From Methanovulcanius yangii (lineage in GTDB: Archaea; Halobacteriota; Methanomicrobia; Methanomicrobiales; Methanomicrobiaceae), in contig NZ_LTBL01000001.1 of NCBI RefSeq assembly GCF_018687785.1, positions 310,001-374,000 of the forward strand: a stretch of 64,000 nt of DNA, given 5' to 3'. This document shows, piece after piece, positions 26,583 through 35,225 of the stretch. Both the position numbers and the translations under genes were made by a program. Positions within the stretch are counted from its first letter, which is position 1. The number at the start of each line of letters is the position of its first letter. The notes under the pieces are model-generated. The model saw only the letters and a list, made by a program, of their open reading frames with translations. It did not search any database and was not told where the DNA came from.

Positions 26583-27515
26583 TTACACCTCCGGGGTCAT
26601 GGAACTGATCATGATGATGAACATGATACTGCCCAGTGGAATGATTCCGTATATCACAGCGTAAAGGAACAGGGGATCTGTTTCTCCGCTGATGGTTGAC
26701 ATAATCGACTGAAGGATGATCAGGAAGAGTGTTCCTGCCACAAGGGCTGTTACATATGATTCGGATATCAGTCCGAGCGTCTCAAGGAAGGTCTTCTGCT
26801 CGAGCCTGTTCTCCCTCGTATACTGCTCGGATTTTGTTCGGAAATATTCTGTGAGGTTACTCCCCGATGAGATGCTGGCAGTAGCCCCCTGAAGGAAGTC
26901 GCGCATGCGTGCGCTGGGAGTATAAATCCCCCCAATTCGCAGAGCATCCAGGAGATCCTTACCAAAAATATCTATTTCCCTGGCAATGTATCTCGCCTCC
27001 ACAGCACTCTCCCCATAGATTCTGGACTGACCAAGAAGCCTGAAGACCTCTGCCGGGGTAATACCCGCCGTTGACATGGCAGTGACGTAGTTGATTGCAT
27101 ACGGAAGAGTAGCATCAATGTTCCGGCGCCTTTCCCCGGCCATGACGCCGGGATAGATGAGGAAGATTGCATACGTCACGCCACCGAATATGAGAAGGCT
27201 CACGCCAAAGACGATGATTGTTCCGATGAGGAGTTTGAAGGGTTCGAGTGCGATAATAAAGGATGGGACACTCCCGTGATAAACAATCATTTCGGGGACC
27301 CGAAATGCCCATGTGAGAAGTCCGATGCCCGCCCCGGCGAGGAGACCTACAATAACCGCTGATATCACTGCCGTAGACAGATACGCTTCAAATGGAGTTG
27401 TCATTCTGGCCCTCATCATATCTGTTCTCAGAAAGAGGAAATCATCCCTCTTCCTTCTCATCCTCTCGCCGAGCAGATTGAAGCAGAAGCGTTCAAAACT
27501 ATTCATAGAGGTCAC
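26583..27515 (-). CDS. TadC-like type II/IV secretion membrane protein (T2SSF), first
   Basis: 310 aa partner of the protein above. Two N-terminal helices are visible (AYLSTAVISAVIVGLLAGAG; LLIGTIIVFGVSLLIFGGV). The T2SSF core has ATLPYAINYVTAMSTAGITP, and two C-terminal helices follow. The start overlaps the ATPase stop by 17 bases. Having two such proteins per ATPase is usual in archaeal pilus and archaellum-like systems. Confidence 0.88.
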   Translation of the reverse strand: MTSMNSFERFCFNLLGERMRRKRDDFLFLRTDMMRARMTTPFEAYLSTAVISAVIVGLLAGAGIGLLTWAFRVPEMIVYHGSVPSFIIALEPFKLLIGTIIVFGVSLLIFGGVTYAIFLIYPGVMAGERRRNIDATLPYAINYVTAMSTAGITPAEVFRLLGQSRIYGESAVEARYIAREIDIFGKDLLDALRIGGIYTPSARMRDFLQGATASISSGSNLTEYFRTKSEQYTRENRLEQKTFLETLGLISESYVTALVAGTLFLIILQSIMSTISGETDPLFLYAVIYGIIPLGSIMFIIMISSMTPEV

Positions 27516-30012
27516 CTCTCACGAGATCCATGACCGTTTCGGGGTCACGGTAATATGAGAGGAGCACTTTTCCAACTTCTTCATAGTGGCGGATCTTTTT
27601 AATACGCATCCATTCGAGAATTTCCTGTCTTCTCTTCAGTTCTTCACGCATCCGTGCTTCGCTCCAGCCTTTGGTCTCCATGATGTCTTCAAGGACATAG
27701 GATTTGCCGGAATATCGAATTTCATCCGTCGCGGCATTCCATTTGAATACCTCGTTTGTAATGAGTTCCTTTGTTCGCGGATCGATATCCAGAATTTCGA
27801 TCAGCGCCTTGTTGCGCCGGATACGCTGACCACCGAAGCGTGCCTGTACCTGAACACTGACAAGGTCGAGTGCGCTCAGCATGTTCCGGGGCACATTCAT
27901 CGGGGGGTTTTCGAACCGGTGCACCACACTTGCCACAGAATCTGCGTGCACGGTTGCATAGGTGACGTGACCGGTACTCATTGCCTGGAAAAGTGTCTGT
28001 GACTCCTTACCACGAACCTCACCAACGAGGATGTATTCCGGCCGCTGACGAAGTGCCGCACGAAGGAGTTCGTACATGTCGATGGACCCTTTTCCGCTGG
28101 AATCGAACGATTCCCTTGTAATCGAGGGGATCCAGTTCTTATGCGGAAGCTTTAGTTCTCGCGTATCCTCCAGGGTAACAATTTTCGCGAGTGGTGGGAT
28201 GAAGAGTGATATCGCATTGAGCGAGGTTGTCTTTCCTGATGCAGTGCCTCCGGCAAAAATACAGGATTTCCCGTTTTCGACAGCAAGCCAGAAGAATGCG
28301 ACCGACAGGGGAGAATATGTTCCCCACTCGATCAGATCGGTCGGGGTGATCGGTTCTTCCTTGAATTTACGGATGGTAAATGTGGAACCATGCGCCGTCA
28401 CCTCACGTCCAAGGGTCATCTGAATACGGGAACCGTCCGCCATTGTTGCATCAAGCATCGGCTCTGATATGGAGATGTATTTTCCTGCACGCTGAGCCAG
28501 TTTTGTAACAAAAGAGTCCAGTTCGGCAGTATTGTCATAGGACAGGTTTGTCTGGATTGATTCATAGTTCGAATGGAAGACGAATATCGGGGACTTTAGC
28601 CCGTCGCATGAGATATCTTCAATATATTTGTCATGCATGACGGCATCGATAACACCATCGCCGAGGAACGTCTTCTGAATATTATAATAGACTTTTGCCC
28701 GGGATGGTGGATCCAGTTTGATACCGTAATCGAAGATGATCTCGTCGACTGCACTCTTCAGAGCTTCATTTGCCTTATCCTTGGTGAGATCCTGGGTATT
28801 TACATCGAGTGTCTCAAAAAGGCGCTGGACGATTTCATCTCTCAGGACCCGTTCGGCTTCAGTCAGTACCGGTTCGATGACCCGATACTGGTACTCGTGG
28901 GCATTGTGATCAAAGATAATCCGGATATAGGCGAAGGGTTCGTTGACGGGATACAGCTCAATCTCTTCGACGGCATCGTTCTCATTCATCGTCAGGTCGA
29001 CGACCGGCCCATGAATGCTCGGATCGTACTCTTCGACCTCCCCTATGATCTTTCCGAAGATTTTGCCGCCGAATTTTCTCTTTTTCTCCTCTTTGACAGG
29101 ACTTGCAGGAGTCTCCGGCGGTGTCATCTTGGAAAGATCAAGATTATCGACATCTCCCTGAACAAGGCCGTCAAGTGCTGAGAGAATCTGTTTCCTGTCA
29201 ACAAGATCAAATTGACGGTCCTTTTCGGAAATATGGAATTCCTCCAAATCGAGCTCTGCACCCTTTGCCAGAATTAGACTTGAGAGCCCGCTGAGTTCAT
29301 CGATACTCACGACCCCGGGAGTTTTTCCTGCAGAATCAGCAGTAGTCGACCAGTGAGTTTTTCCAGGGGAAGGGCCGTCCATGGCGTCGGTATGAACAAT
29401 GACTTCTCCTCCCTGTTCATCCGATTCCTCATCGGTGATACGGGTCACTTTTGTTACAGGTCCTCCTGACGCCGTATGGATGGATGGGGCTTCTGCCTCT
29501 TCGTAGGTGGTGAGCACCTCACTGATGACAGAGCTGACCTTTCCGTCATTGATTCCGTCCCGCTCCTGTACATTTTCACTTTCTCTGATTTTTTGAATCA
29601 TATCCGATAGTGAACCGGGGGGGGCGGGTGTTTCCGCCGTATTGCTGGATTGAGGCTTGTCCTCCGGGTTTTCAATATCCAGTGTCGCCTCGATTGCTGA
29701 TTCTTCTTCTGATTGGCGTTTTAGTTCTTTTATCAGGCTTCCCAGGTCCTGTGCGGACGATCCTGCAGGTTCCGTTGGCGAAGATTGTGGTTGTTCCGGT
29801 TTACTATCAGAAATCTTCTCATCCTCTGAGATCTGCCCAGTGGACTCTTCCTGTGCGATATTTACCGTTTCGTCGGGAGAATCCTCCAGACCCCTGGTCA
29901 CTCCGCTTATGATATCCCCGGCATTTTTATCCACATCCGATGCATGTGTTTCATCCTCAGATTTTTTTGTGAAGCCCTTTATCCCTTTGAAAAGTGAATT
30001 TTTGTCATTCAT
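27499..30012 (-). CDS. Type II/IV secretion system ATPase (GspE/TadA family)
   Basis: 837 aa secretion ATPase that powers pilus or secretion-filament assembly. Walker A GGTASGKTT is near residues 587-595 and Walker B YILVGEVRG follows, with VTYATVHADS as the His box. The C-terminal half is a normal TadA/ArlI-like enzyme. The first roughly 320 residues are an acidic, Ser/Pro/Glu-rich stretch of low complexity, unusual in length, that probably acts as a flexible docking region. GGAGGT seven bases before the ATG decides the start at 30012. Confidence 0.92.
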   Translation of the reverse strand: MNDKNSLFKGIKGFTKKSEDETHASDVDKNAGDIISGVTRGLEDSPDETVNIAQEESTGQISEDEKISDSKPEQPQSSPTEPAGSSAQDLGSLIKELKRQSEEESAIEATLDIENPEDKPQSSNTAETPAPPGSLSDMIQKIRESENVQERDGINDGKVSSVISEVLTTYEEAEAPSIHTASGGPVTKVTRITDEESDEQGGEVIVHTDAMDGPSPGKTHWSTTADSAGKTPGVVSIDELSGLSSLILAKGAELDLEEFHISEKDRQFDLVDRKQILSALDGLVQGDVDNLDLSKMTPPETPASPVKEEKKRKFGGKIFGKIIGEVEEYDPSIHGPVVDLTMNENDAVEEIELYPVNEPFAYIRIIFDHNAHEYQYRVIEPVLTEAERVLRDEIVQRLFETLDVNTQDLTKDKANEALKSAVDEIIFDYGIKLDPPSRAKVYYNIQKTFLGDGVIDAVMHDKYIEDISCDGLKSPIFVFHSNYESIQTNLSYDNTAELDSFVTKLAQRAGKYISISEPMLDATMADGSRIQMTLGREVTAHGSTFTIRKFKEEPITPTDLIEWGTYSPLSVAFFWLAVENGKSCIFAGGTASGKTTSLNAISLFIPPLAKIVTLEDTRELKLPHKNWIPSITRESFDSSGKGSIDMYELLRAALRQRPEYILVGEVRGKESQTLFQAMSTGHVTYATVHADSVASVVHRFENPPMNVPRNMLSALDLVSVQVQARFGGQRIRRNKALIEILDIDPRTKELITNEVFKWNAATDEIRYSGKSYVLEDIMETKGWSEARMREELKRRQEILEWMRIKKIRHYEEVGKVLLSYYRDPETVMDLVRGDLYE

Positions 30013-30634
30013 TCATCCCACCTCCGATTTCAATAATTGTTTCCACCCTTGAGTCATTGAACTCAATCCTAAACTTGTGAATCTTTTGATCACGGTCAAC
30101 AATGACGCAGTCGTAAATGCCATTAACCAGTTTAAATGTAACATTCCCTTCCGCCCCGGTCAATTCGCTCAGAAGCATCTGACGTCCCTTCCTGATCGAG
30201 ACCCTGACGCCCTGTTTCGGCTGATTATTCTCCAGAATGATCAGTTTCAATGTCCCCCTCGAAAGTTTGGCACCCCCAATTGTTGGAATATCATCCAGCT
30301 GAGATCCATGTAGATGGCCTTTATCATAAATTCTGCACCCCGCTGCCACTGACTCTGCATACCGATGGTCGCAAACATAGACCTTGAATTTGCTGTCTTC
30401 CTTGCAGAGATAGATTGCTTTATCTCCAAAAAGATTACCTTCGGACGACATGAGCGCTGCCCCTTCCGGTTGCCCGTCAACAAATATCAGAAGAAATTGT
30501 TTTTCCTTATCCGATGACAATGCAAGTCCAGAGCGTCCTGAAGCCTTCATCTTGCTAATCAGGTCGTCGGTTCCGTATTCACCGGCATATTTGGAATTTT
30601 CAATGACAACCCTGATATGATCCTCAATTTCCAT
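30005..30634 (-). CDS. DUF2226-like protein with beta-sandwich C-terminus
   Basis: 209 aa protein of unknown function. Residues about 36-100 (LLIFVDGQPEGAALMSSEG onward) match in pattern the N-terminal domain of the next upstream gene product. A beta-sandwich like CarboxypepD-regulatory domains follows (KLIILENNQPKQGVRVSIRKG; ELTGAEGNVTFKLVNGIYDC). No membrane segment or signal peptide is seen. The stop overlaps the secretion ATPase start by eight bases, so the two are translationally linked. A 136-base AT-rich spacer before it may hold its own promoter. Confidence 0.65.
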   Translation of the reverse strand: MEIEDHIRVVIENSKYAGEYGTDDLISKMKASGRSGLALSSDKEKQFLLIFVDGQPEGAALMSSEGNLFGDKAIYLCKEDSKFKVYVCDHRYAESVAAGCRIYDKGHLHGSQLDDIPTIGGAKLSRGTLKLIILENNQPKQGVRVSIRKGRQMLLSELTGAEGNVTFKLVNGIYDCVIVDRDQKIHKFRIEFNDSRVETIIEIGGGMNE

Positions 30635-30685
30635 CCTATCACCACACCCCACCGATACCATTTATATCCTTCAATTTTTCATTTA

Positions 30686-30700
30686 ATATATTTTTGCCAT
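30686..30700 (-). promoter_or_regulatory. Possible internal promoter upstream of the pilus part
   Basis: The spacer 30635-30770 holds AAAATATATTAAATG on the minus strand, the best TATA candidate there, about 55-65 bases before the ATG at 30634. It would allow the ATPase/TadC genes to be transcribed separately from the hydrogenase genes. Confidence 0.4.
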
Positions 30701-30770
30701 TCAATGGGCATTTTTTCATCTCTGGTGTTCGTCGTTTGTCTCCTGTCATTCTCCATTGCCTATACATTTT

Positions 30771-31433
30771 TCATTGGACTCCCTGAATTGCAAGTCTGAT
30801 AAGTCCCAGATTTGCATTGGTCGTTGTAAGGATGCAGATGAAAAGATCCCCGAATGGAGCAAGGATGAATTTGGCCTCTGAAGTTTCGAGGATGATCTGG
30901 TCCATCATTCCAATTCCCAGGTCTCCTGCAATTTTTACCCCTGCACGGTGAAAATCCTCAGCAATAGCGGCAACCTTCTCGAAATCCCCTTTCCCCTTTG
31001 AATGTACTGGAAATCCCTCAAAAAAGGCTGCCACTGCAAGCACGCCTGGCTGCTTCAAAATCTTTTCCAGTTTCTGTTCATCCGAGAGTTCGGCCTTTTC
31101 TTCAGGAGGAAGCGTCTGGTGATCAACCAGCCACTTATGGTTGATGGCGTATGTCACTGCATCGCGAAGTTCGGGTTCAGAATATGTCATAATCTCGAAA
31201 GTGAACTTTTGAGGCTCCCTGAAAATGAGTATCGCGTCGTTTCCCCGGTAATCTCCTTCATCGGAAGAGAAATATCCGATGGCCGGGATTCCATTTTCCA
31301 TTATGAGATAACCGGTACCCCTCTCAGAGTATGCTTTCACGCCAACCAGGATTTGGCTGCTGTACTCGGACAACTCAGCGAACGGACACTCGAGTTTGGC
31401 TATCCGTTTTCCATCTGGAAGCATGGGAATCAT
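30771..31433 (-). CDS. DUF2226-like domain fused to roadblock/LC7 domain
   Basis: 220 aa. Residues about 8-110 contain YLIMENGIPAIGYFSSDEG and FTFEIMTYSEPELRDAV, a DUF2226-like unit similar to the following gene product. Residues about 125-220 (ILKQPGVLAVAAFFEGFPVH; FGDLFICILTTTNANLGLI) form a roadblock/LC7 fold. Roadblock proteins bind small GTPases or serve as regulatory dimers. The ATG overlaps the upstream roadblock gene by four bases (ATGA). This domain pair is uncommon to my knowledge. Confidence 0.7.
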   Translation of the reverse strand: MIPMLPDGKRIAKLECPFAELSEYSSQILVGVKAYSERGTGYLIMENGIPAIGYFSSDEGDYRGNDAILIFREPQKFTFEIMTYSEPELRDAVTYAINHKWLVDHQTLPPEEKAELSDEQKLEKILKQPGVLAVAAFFEGFPVHSKGKGDFEKVAAIAEDFHRAGVKIAGDLGIGMMDQIILETSEAKFILAPFGDLFICILTTTNANLGLIRLAIQGVQ

Positions 31434-31777
31434 AATGCGGCGATAATTCGTTCTCTGTTCTTCTTCAGTTCATAGCGGATACGGCCGATATTGACCTCCT
31501 TTTCCGCCACAATTGCAATCAGTTCATCCTCAGAGAGAGGTGAGAGAAGTATCGGGCCGTTTTCAAGTTCGACGAGCATCTGGATCATCTCACCCTGCCC
31601 GAGTTCTGCCCCCATTGCCTCTGAGGTGCCCATGCCGGTTGAAGCCATTGCACCGAGCGCTTCTGTATCAATTTCCCCTTTTTCCGCACTTTCAATTACA
31701 AATCCATCTCTGCCGACGACAACCGCGGCTTTTATGCCGTCAAGTCGGAGAAATTCCCCTAAAATTGATTTAAGCAT
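31430..31777 (-). CDS. Roadblock/LC7 domain protein
   Basis: 115 aa single-domain roadblock/LC7 protein. MLKSILGEFLRLDGIKAAVVV, DGFVIES and the GPILLSPLSEDELIAIV strand pattern are typical of MglB/roadblock folds. Such proteins regulate Ras-like GTPases and act as dimers. No GTPase gene is in the window. Its ATG overlaps the hydrogenase large-subunit stop (TGATG), so the regulator is translationally coupled to the hydrogenase. Confidence 0.85.
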   Translation of the reverse strand: MLKSILGEFLRLDGIKAAVVVGRDGFVIESAEKGEIDTEALGAMASTGMGTSEAMGAELGQGEMIQMLVELENGPILLSPLSEDELIAIVAEKEVNIGRIRYELKKNRERIIAAL

Positions 31778-33189
31778 CACAAACACCTCTTAATCTGAAT
31801 TCTCTTTCCATCTCTATTATCGTTTTTCCCGTGGACCAGCTCAAATGTTACCGGCATTTGTTTGATTGCATGGGTTGCACAGGATATGCAGGGATCATAT
31901 GCCCTGATTACCATCTCTATCTGATTTTTCGCGCTCTCTGAAATATCACCATTTCGCACAACCTTGCGGGCTACATCCTCCACCCCACGATCCATCGCCC
32001 AGTTGTTCTGGCATGTTGCAACGATGAGATTACATTTTTCGATAAACCCTTCATCGTTTACCGTATAGTCATGGATCAAAGTTCCCCGTGGAGCTTCGAT
32101 GATGCCAACCCCCCGTTTGTTTACCACCTCATTAATCGGGGTTCTGATGAAATCACCGGTAATGGAGGGGTCCTTAAGAAGATCAACTGCCCGCTCCGTT
32201 GCAGCCAGAAACTCGATATACCTGGCTGGATTATAGGCAAGGGTTGTCTGGACCACCCTGCCGAATTTGTCCCGGTATTCATCCAGGGCTTCGTCAGCGC
32301 GGGGGGTACCCATCGAATTCACGATATTTAACCTCGCAAGAGGACCTACACGATAGTAGTTGCCACTTGCCAGTCTCGCAAATTTCAGATAGGACCAGCT
32401 CTCTGAGTACTCTTCAATGAAATCAAGGTATCCCGCGCCATCATATGTCCCGGCAAACGTTCCTTCGGGAGAAAGTATCTGTGGCGAACCTTCGCAGACT
32501 GAGAAGGTTCCATTATTGGAGAGGCCCATGAATGATGATTCTACAGCACCAAACGAGAGATCCGCCTTTTCGAGCAAATCCTTAGCCATTCCCCAGCAAT
32601 CTATAGCAATGGCAAGGGATTTTTCAGCCATGGCCAGGAGCTCTGCACGGCTCTGTTCGGATAGGGTATGGGATATCCCGCCGGGGACTGCGGAAGAGGG
32701 ATGAATTGGCTTTCCGCCAATCGCTTCTGTCAGTCTCTGACCGAATTTTCTGACCTCGATTGCCTTTTTGGCAATTTCAGGGGATTTTTTCACCAGGCCG
32801 AGTATGTTTCTCTCTTCCGGGTTCACTTCGTGACCAATGAGAAAGTCGGGAGCTGCCAGCATGAAAAAGTGAAGTGAGTGGGAATGGACGAACTGTCCAA
32901 GCATGAGAAGTTCCCTGAGTTTTTGTGCGGTCGGGGGGACTGTAGCCCCAAATATCTGATCGCATGCCTTGACGGATGCAATATGATGTGATGTTGGGCA
33001 GATTCCACATATTCTCGGGGTAATCCTGGGCGCTTCTTCTACTGCGGCTCCGATCATGAATTTTTCGAAACCCCTCAGCTCGACAACATTGAAATGTGCG
33101 CTCTCCACTTCTCCCGCATCGTCCAGTTGGATTCGCACCTGTGCATGACCCTCAATGCGGGTAACGGGATTGATACAGATATTTTTCAT
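31777..33189 (-). CDS. [NiFe] hydrogenase large subunit, Mvh/Frh-like
   Basis: 470 aa catalytic subunit of a group 3-like [NiFe] hydrogenase. The four Ni-Fe ligands are present: C61 and C64 (RICGIC) and C434 and C437 (DPCISC). His440 is followed by a 30-residue tail, presumably removed by a maturation protease after nickel insertion. So the enzyme looks active and not a degenerate sensor. It lies with only a small subunit. No MvhD and no F420-binding FrhB gene is adjacent, so the electron partner must be elsewhere or be the nearby ferredoxin. The ATG overlaps the small-subunit stop (ATGA). Confidence 0.9.
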   Translation of the reverse strand: MKNICINPVTRIEGHAQVRIQLDDAGEVESAHFNVVELRGFEKFMIGAAVEEAPRITPRICGICPTSHHIASVKACDQIFGATVPPTAQKLRELLMLGQFVHSHSLHFFMLAAPDFLIGHEVNPEERNILGLVKKSPEIAKKAIEVRKFGQRLTEAIGGKPIHPSSAVPGGISHTLSEQSRAELLAMAEKSLAIAIDCWGMAKDLLEKADLSFGAVESSFMGLSNNGTFSVCEGSPQILSPEGTFAGTYDGAGYLDFIEEYSESWSYLKFARLASGNYYRVGPLARLNIVNSMGTPRADEALDEYRDKFGRVVQTTLAYNPARYIEFLAATERAVDLLKDPSITGDFIRTPINEVVNKRGVGIIEAPRGTLIHDYTVNDEGFIEKCNLIVATCQNNWAMDRGVEDVARKVVRNGDISESAKNQIEMVIRAYDPCISCATHAIKQMPVTFELVHGKNDNRDGKRIQIKRCL

Positions 33190-34106
33190 CGCTTACCTCC
33201 CTCGGAGATAAGTTCACGGATCTTGGAAATTTGCTTGTCCTCCATCACTTCACTCCCCATGGTAAAGGCGTACATGGTGTGGCTTACATCGTAGAACTGC
33301 TTTGCAATCTCTTTTTCCGGGATGTCGGTCAGGTCTGCAATACGCCGTACCATCAGATTGTAGATATCCCGGCATGGCTCGCGGAGAATATCGAGCGAAG
33401 GACCGTTGCACCCATGGCAGGGAACATTGTTTTTTGGACATGATGCTCCGCATCCGCAGAAGGTTACCGGTCCGAGGCAGAGATATCCCTGACCCAGAAG
33501 ACATTTTCCTGGAAGAGGGACTCCTTCATGGCGTCTTCTCAGCGCCCACTCGGTAACCTCCCCCATCTTCCGGTCACATTCGGAGCAAACAGATTTTCTT
33601 GAGAGACTGATCGAATCCCCCGTTATCAAGGGCAGGATGATCTCTTTGAGCCTCGCCTCCTTTGGCGGGCAACCCGGTATATAATAATCGATTTTTACCA
33701 TATCCCCGACGGCAAAGACACGATAAAGAAACTCAGGAACCTCCACAGGAATGGTATTTGATTCATTCGCAGTCTCTACTCCCTGATAAACCTCTCTGAA
33801 TATTTCATCCCTGCTGTGAGTCATCGAGAGTCCGGAAACTCCTCCATAACATGCGCATGTGCCGAGTGCGACAAGGGTTTTTGCCTTCTTTCTTATGGTT
33901 CTGAGCCGTTCCTGATTCTCTTCATTCCGTACTGCGCCGGTAACAAAAGCGATGTCGATGTCATCAGGTGGTGTTTTAACATCCATGATGACGGGGGAAT
34001 ATACTATGTCCGCCTTTTCAATGATGTCGAGGATCGCTTCATGGAGATCGAGTACTGCGATTGTACACCCGGAACATCCTGCAAGCTCTTCAATGGCAAT
34101 TTTCAT
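33186..34106 (-). CDS. [NiFe] hydrogenase small subunit, Mvh-like
   Basis: 306 aa electron-transfer subunit. C11 and C14 (LAGCSGC), GTCACYGG and IPGCPP supply the proximal iron-sulfur cluster ligands. The C-terminal part is Cys-rich (CSEC; CLLGQGYLC; CGCGASC; CHGC), giving two more clusters as in MvhG/FrhG. No Tat signal is present, so the enzyme is cytoplasmic. GGTGATATCC before the ATG decides the start at 34106 over 34115. Confidence 0.9.
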   Translation of the reverse strand: MKIAIEELAGCSGCTIAVLDLHEAILDIIEKADIVYSPVIMDVKTPPDDIDIAFVTGAVRNEENQERLRTIRKKAKTLVALGTCACYGGVSGLSMTHSRDEIFREVYQGVETANESNTIPVEVPEFLYRVFAVGDMVKIDYYIPGCPPKEARLKEIILPLITGDSISLSRKSVCSECDRKMGEVTEWALRRRHEGVPLPGKCLLGQGYLCLGPVTFCGCGASCPKNNVPCHGCNGPSLDILREPCRDIYNLMVRRIADLTDIPEKEIAKQFYDVSHTMYAFTMGSEVMEDKQISKIRELISEGGKR

Positions 34107-34117
34107 GGATATCACCG

Positions 34118-34681
34118 CTATTTTAGGATCAGTTTTTTGAGACAGGCGTTTGGACCTGTATGGATGATTTCAAGTTTTCCGCGTTTGCCGGTGATCTCTT
34201 CCACCGCACCGACGACATAGCCGCAGAGCGTCTGGCAGAACGGCCCTCCCTGTTCCTGCCCGATTCGTCTGAGGGTCTGTCTGACGATGCAGTCGTGGAA
34301 AACAAGGTAGATGAACGTGCTTCCGTCTTCTTCGACGATATAATCCTCCTTGTCTCCCGGTTTCCATGGTTCGAAAGAATATTGTCCGTGGAGGATATAC
34401 GAAAGTTCCCTTAGCGCTTCTTCAACATCCTCTTTCTTTTCGAAGTATTTTGCGACCTCGTGTCCGAATTTTTTCCCGGCACGGTAAGTGACAGCATTTG
34501 CACCCCGTCCGGCAATCTCTTCGAGCGACTTAATTATATATCCATTCATCTGCATGAGCCCGTGCAGGGTTACCTCAAGTTCTGCGGCGGGAGGATCACA
34601 CCTGAGCGGGACATCTTCGGACTTAAAGACAAGGTCAGTCCGGAACTGTTCCTTCGCTTCATCTATATAGCTGGCTGTCAT
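34118..34681 (-). CDS. V4R-like (4-vinyl reductase family) ligand-binding protein
   Basis: 187 aa. The C-terminal region (GGPFCQTLCGYVVGAVEEIT and HTGPNACLKKLIL) resembles the V4R fold, a small-molecule or hydrocarbon-binding domain that often has a regulatory role. The usual V4R ending of two Cys and a Gly/Asp is only partly kept. Its ATG at 34681 overlaps the ferredoxin stop (TGATG). Association with a hydrogenase suggests a sensor or assembly role, but this is inference. Confidence 0.55.
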   Translation of the reverse strand: MTASYIDEAKEQFRTDLVFKSEDVPLRCDPPAAELEVTLHGLMQMNGYIIKSLEEIAGRGANAVTYRAGKKFGHEVAKYFEKKEDVEEALRELSYILHGQYSFEPWKPGDKEDYIVEEDGSTFIYLVFHDCIVRQTLRRIGQEQGGPFCQTLCGYVVGAVEEITGKRGKLEIIHTGPNACLKKLILK

Positions 34682-34926
34682 CAGATCACTTTCCTGAGCA
34701 TTGTGCACACTTTCATGCTGATATACATCCTGCGAGAAGGCACTGCCCCTTTGTGCTCAAGAGCCTGGGCAGGACATATTTCATGGCATGAGAGGCATCC
34801 CATGCAGTTTTCAGGTCTGATAGGTGTGCAGGTATCATTCTGGAGCTCCAAAACATCCATTGGGCAATCCTTAACGCATAAACCGCATCCCACGCATGCA
34901 TTTTTGTCAACGCTGATTTCAATCAT
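34681..34926 (-). CDS. 2[4Fe-4S] ferredoxin
   Basis: 81 aa with two CxxCxxCxxxC sets: C11, C14, C17, C21 and C41, C44, C47, C51. A basic C-terminal tail follows. As the first gene before a hydrogenase without MvhD, it could be the electron acceptor or donor. AAGG lies about ten bases before the ATG. Confidence 0.9.
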   Translation of the reverse strand: MIEISVDKNACVGCGLCVKDCPMDVLELQNDTCTPIRPENCMGCLSCHEICPAQALEHKGAVPSRRMYISMKVCTMLRKVI

Positions 34927-34980
34927 TCTGGTAACCTTCTTGCCACGGGAAGGTGAGAGGGCCCTCGCCAGTGATGTATG

Positions 34981-34992
34981 GTAATAATTAAA
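34981..34992 (-). promoter_or_regulatory. Promoter of the ferredoxin-hydrogenase operon
   Basis: TTTAATTATTAC on the minus strand lies about 60 bases before the ferredoxin ATG and would give a leader near 35 bases. Directly upstream of it is an imperfect inverted repeat at 35004-35029. The whole 299-base divergent spacer to the prepilin peptidase gene is AT-rich and has no reading frame of note. Confidence 0.5.
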
Positions 34993-35003
34993 TGGTGATT
35001 GTA

Positions 35004-35029
35004 ATATGGTATAGACTTTCCTATCATAT
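35004..35029. other. Imperfect inverted repeat in divergent promoter
   Basis: ATATGGTATAG (35004-35014) and CTATCATAT (35021-35029) pair over nine bases with a two-base bulge and a six-base spacer. It sits just upstream of the hydrogenase-operon TATA element, a position suited to an activator or shared operator. No other copy was noticed in the window. Confidence 0.35.
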
Positions 35030-35225
35030 TTGATGGAAATCTATTTATTGTGTCTTCATTTGATTTTTTTAATAAATGAGTATATTTGTCTAATATTCTG
35101 GATTAATGACAAAATGAGAGGTTTTTATTACATATCATTTTTGATATTCAATACAAACGTTCATTAGTGCATTGTGGTGCAGTACCGCCACACATAAATG
35201 ATCCGATGACTTACTATTTTCATTC

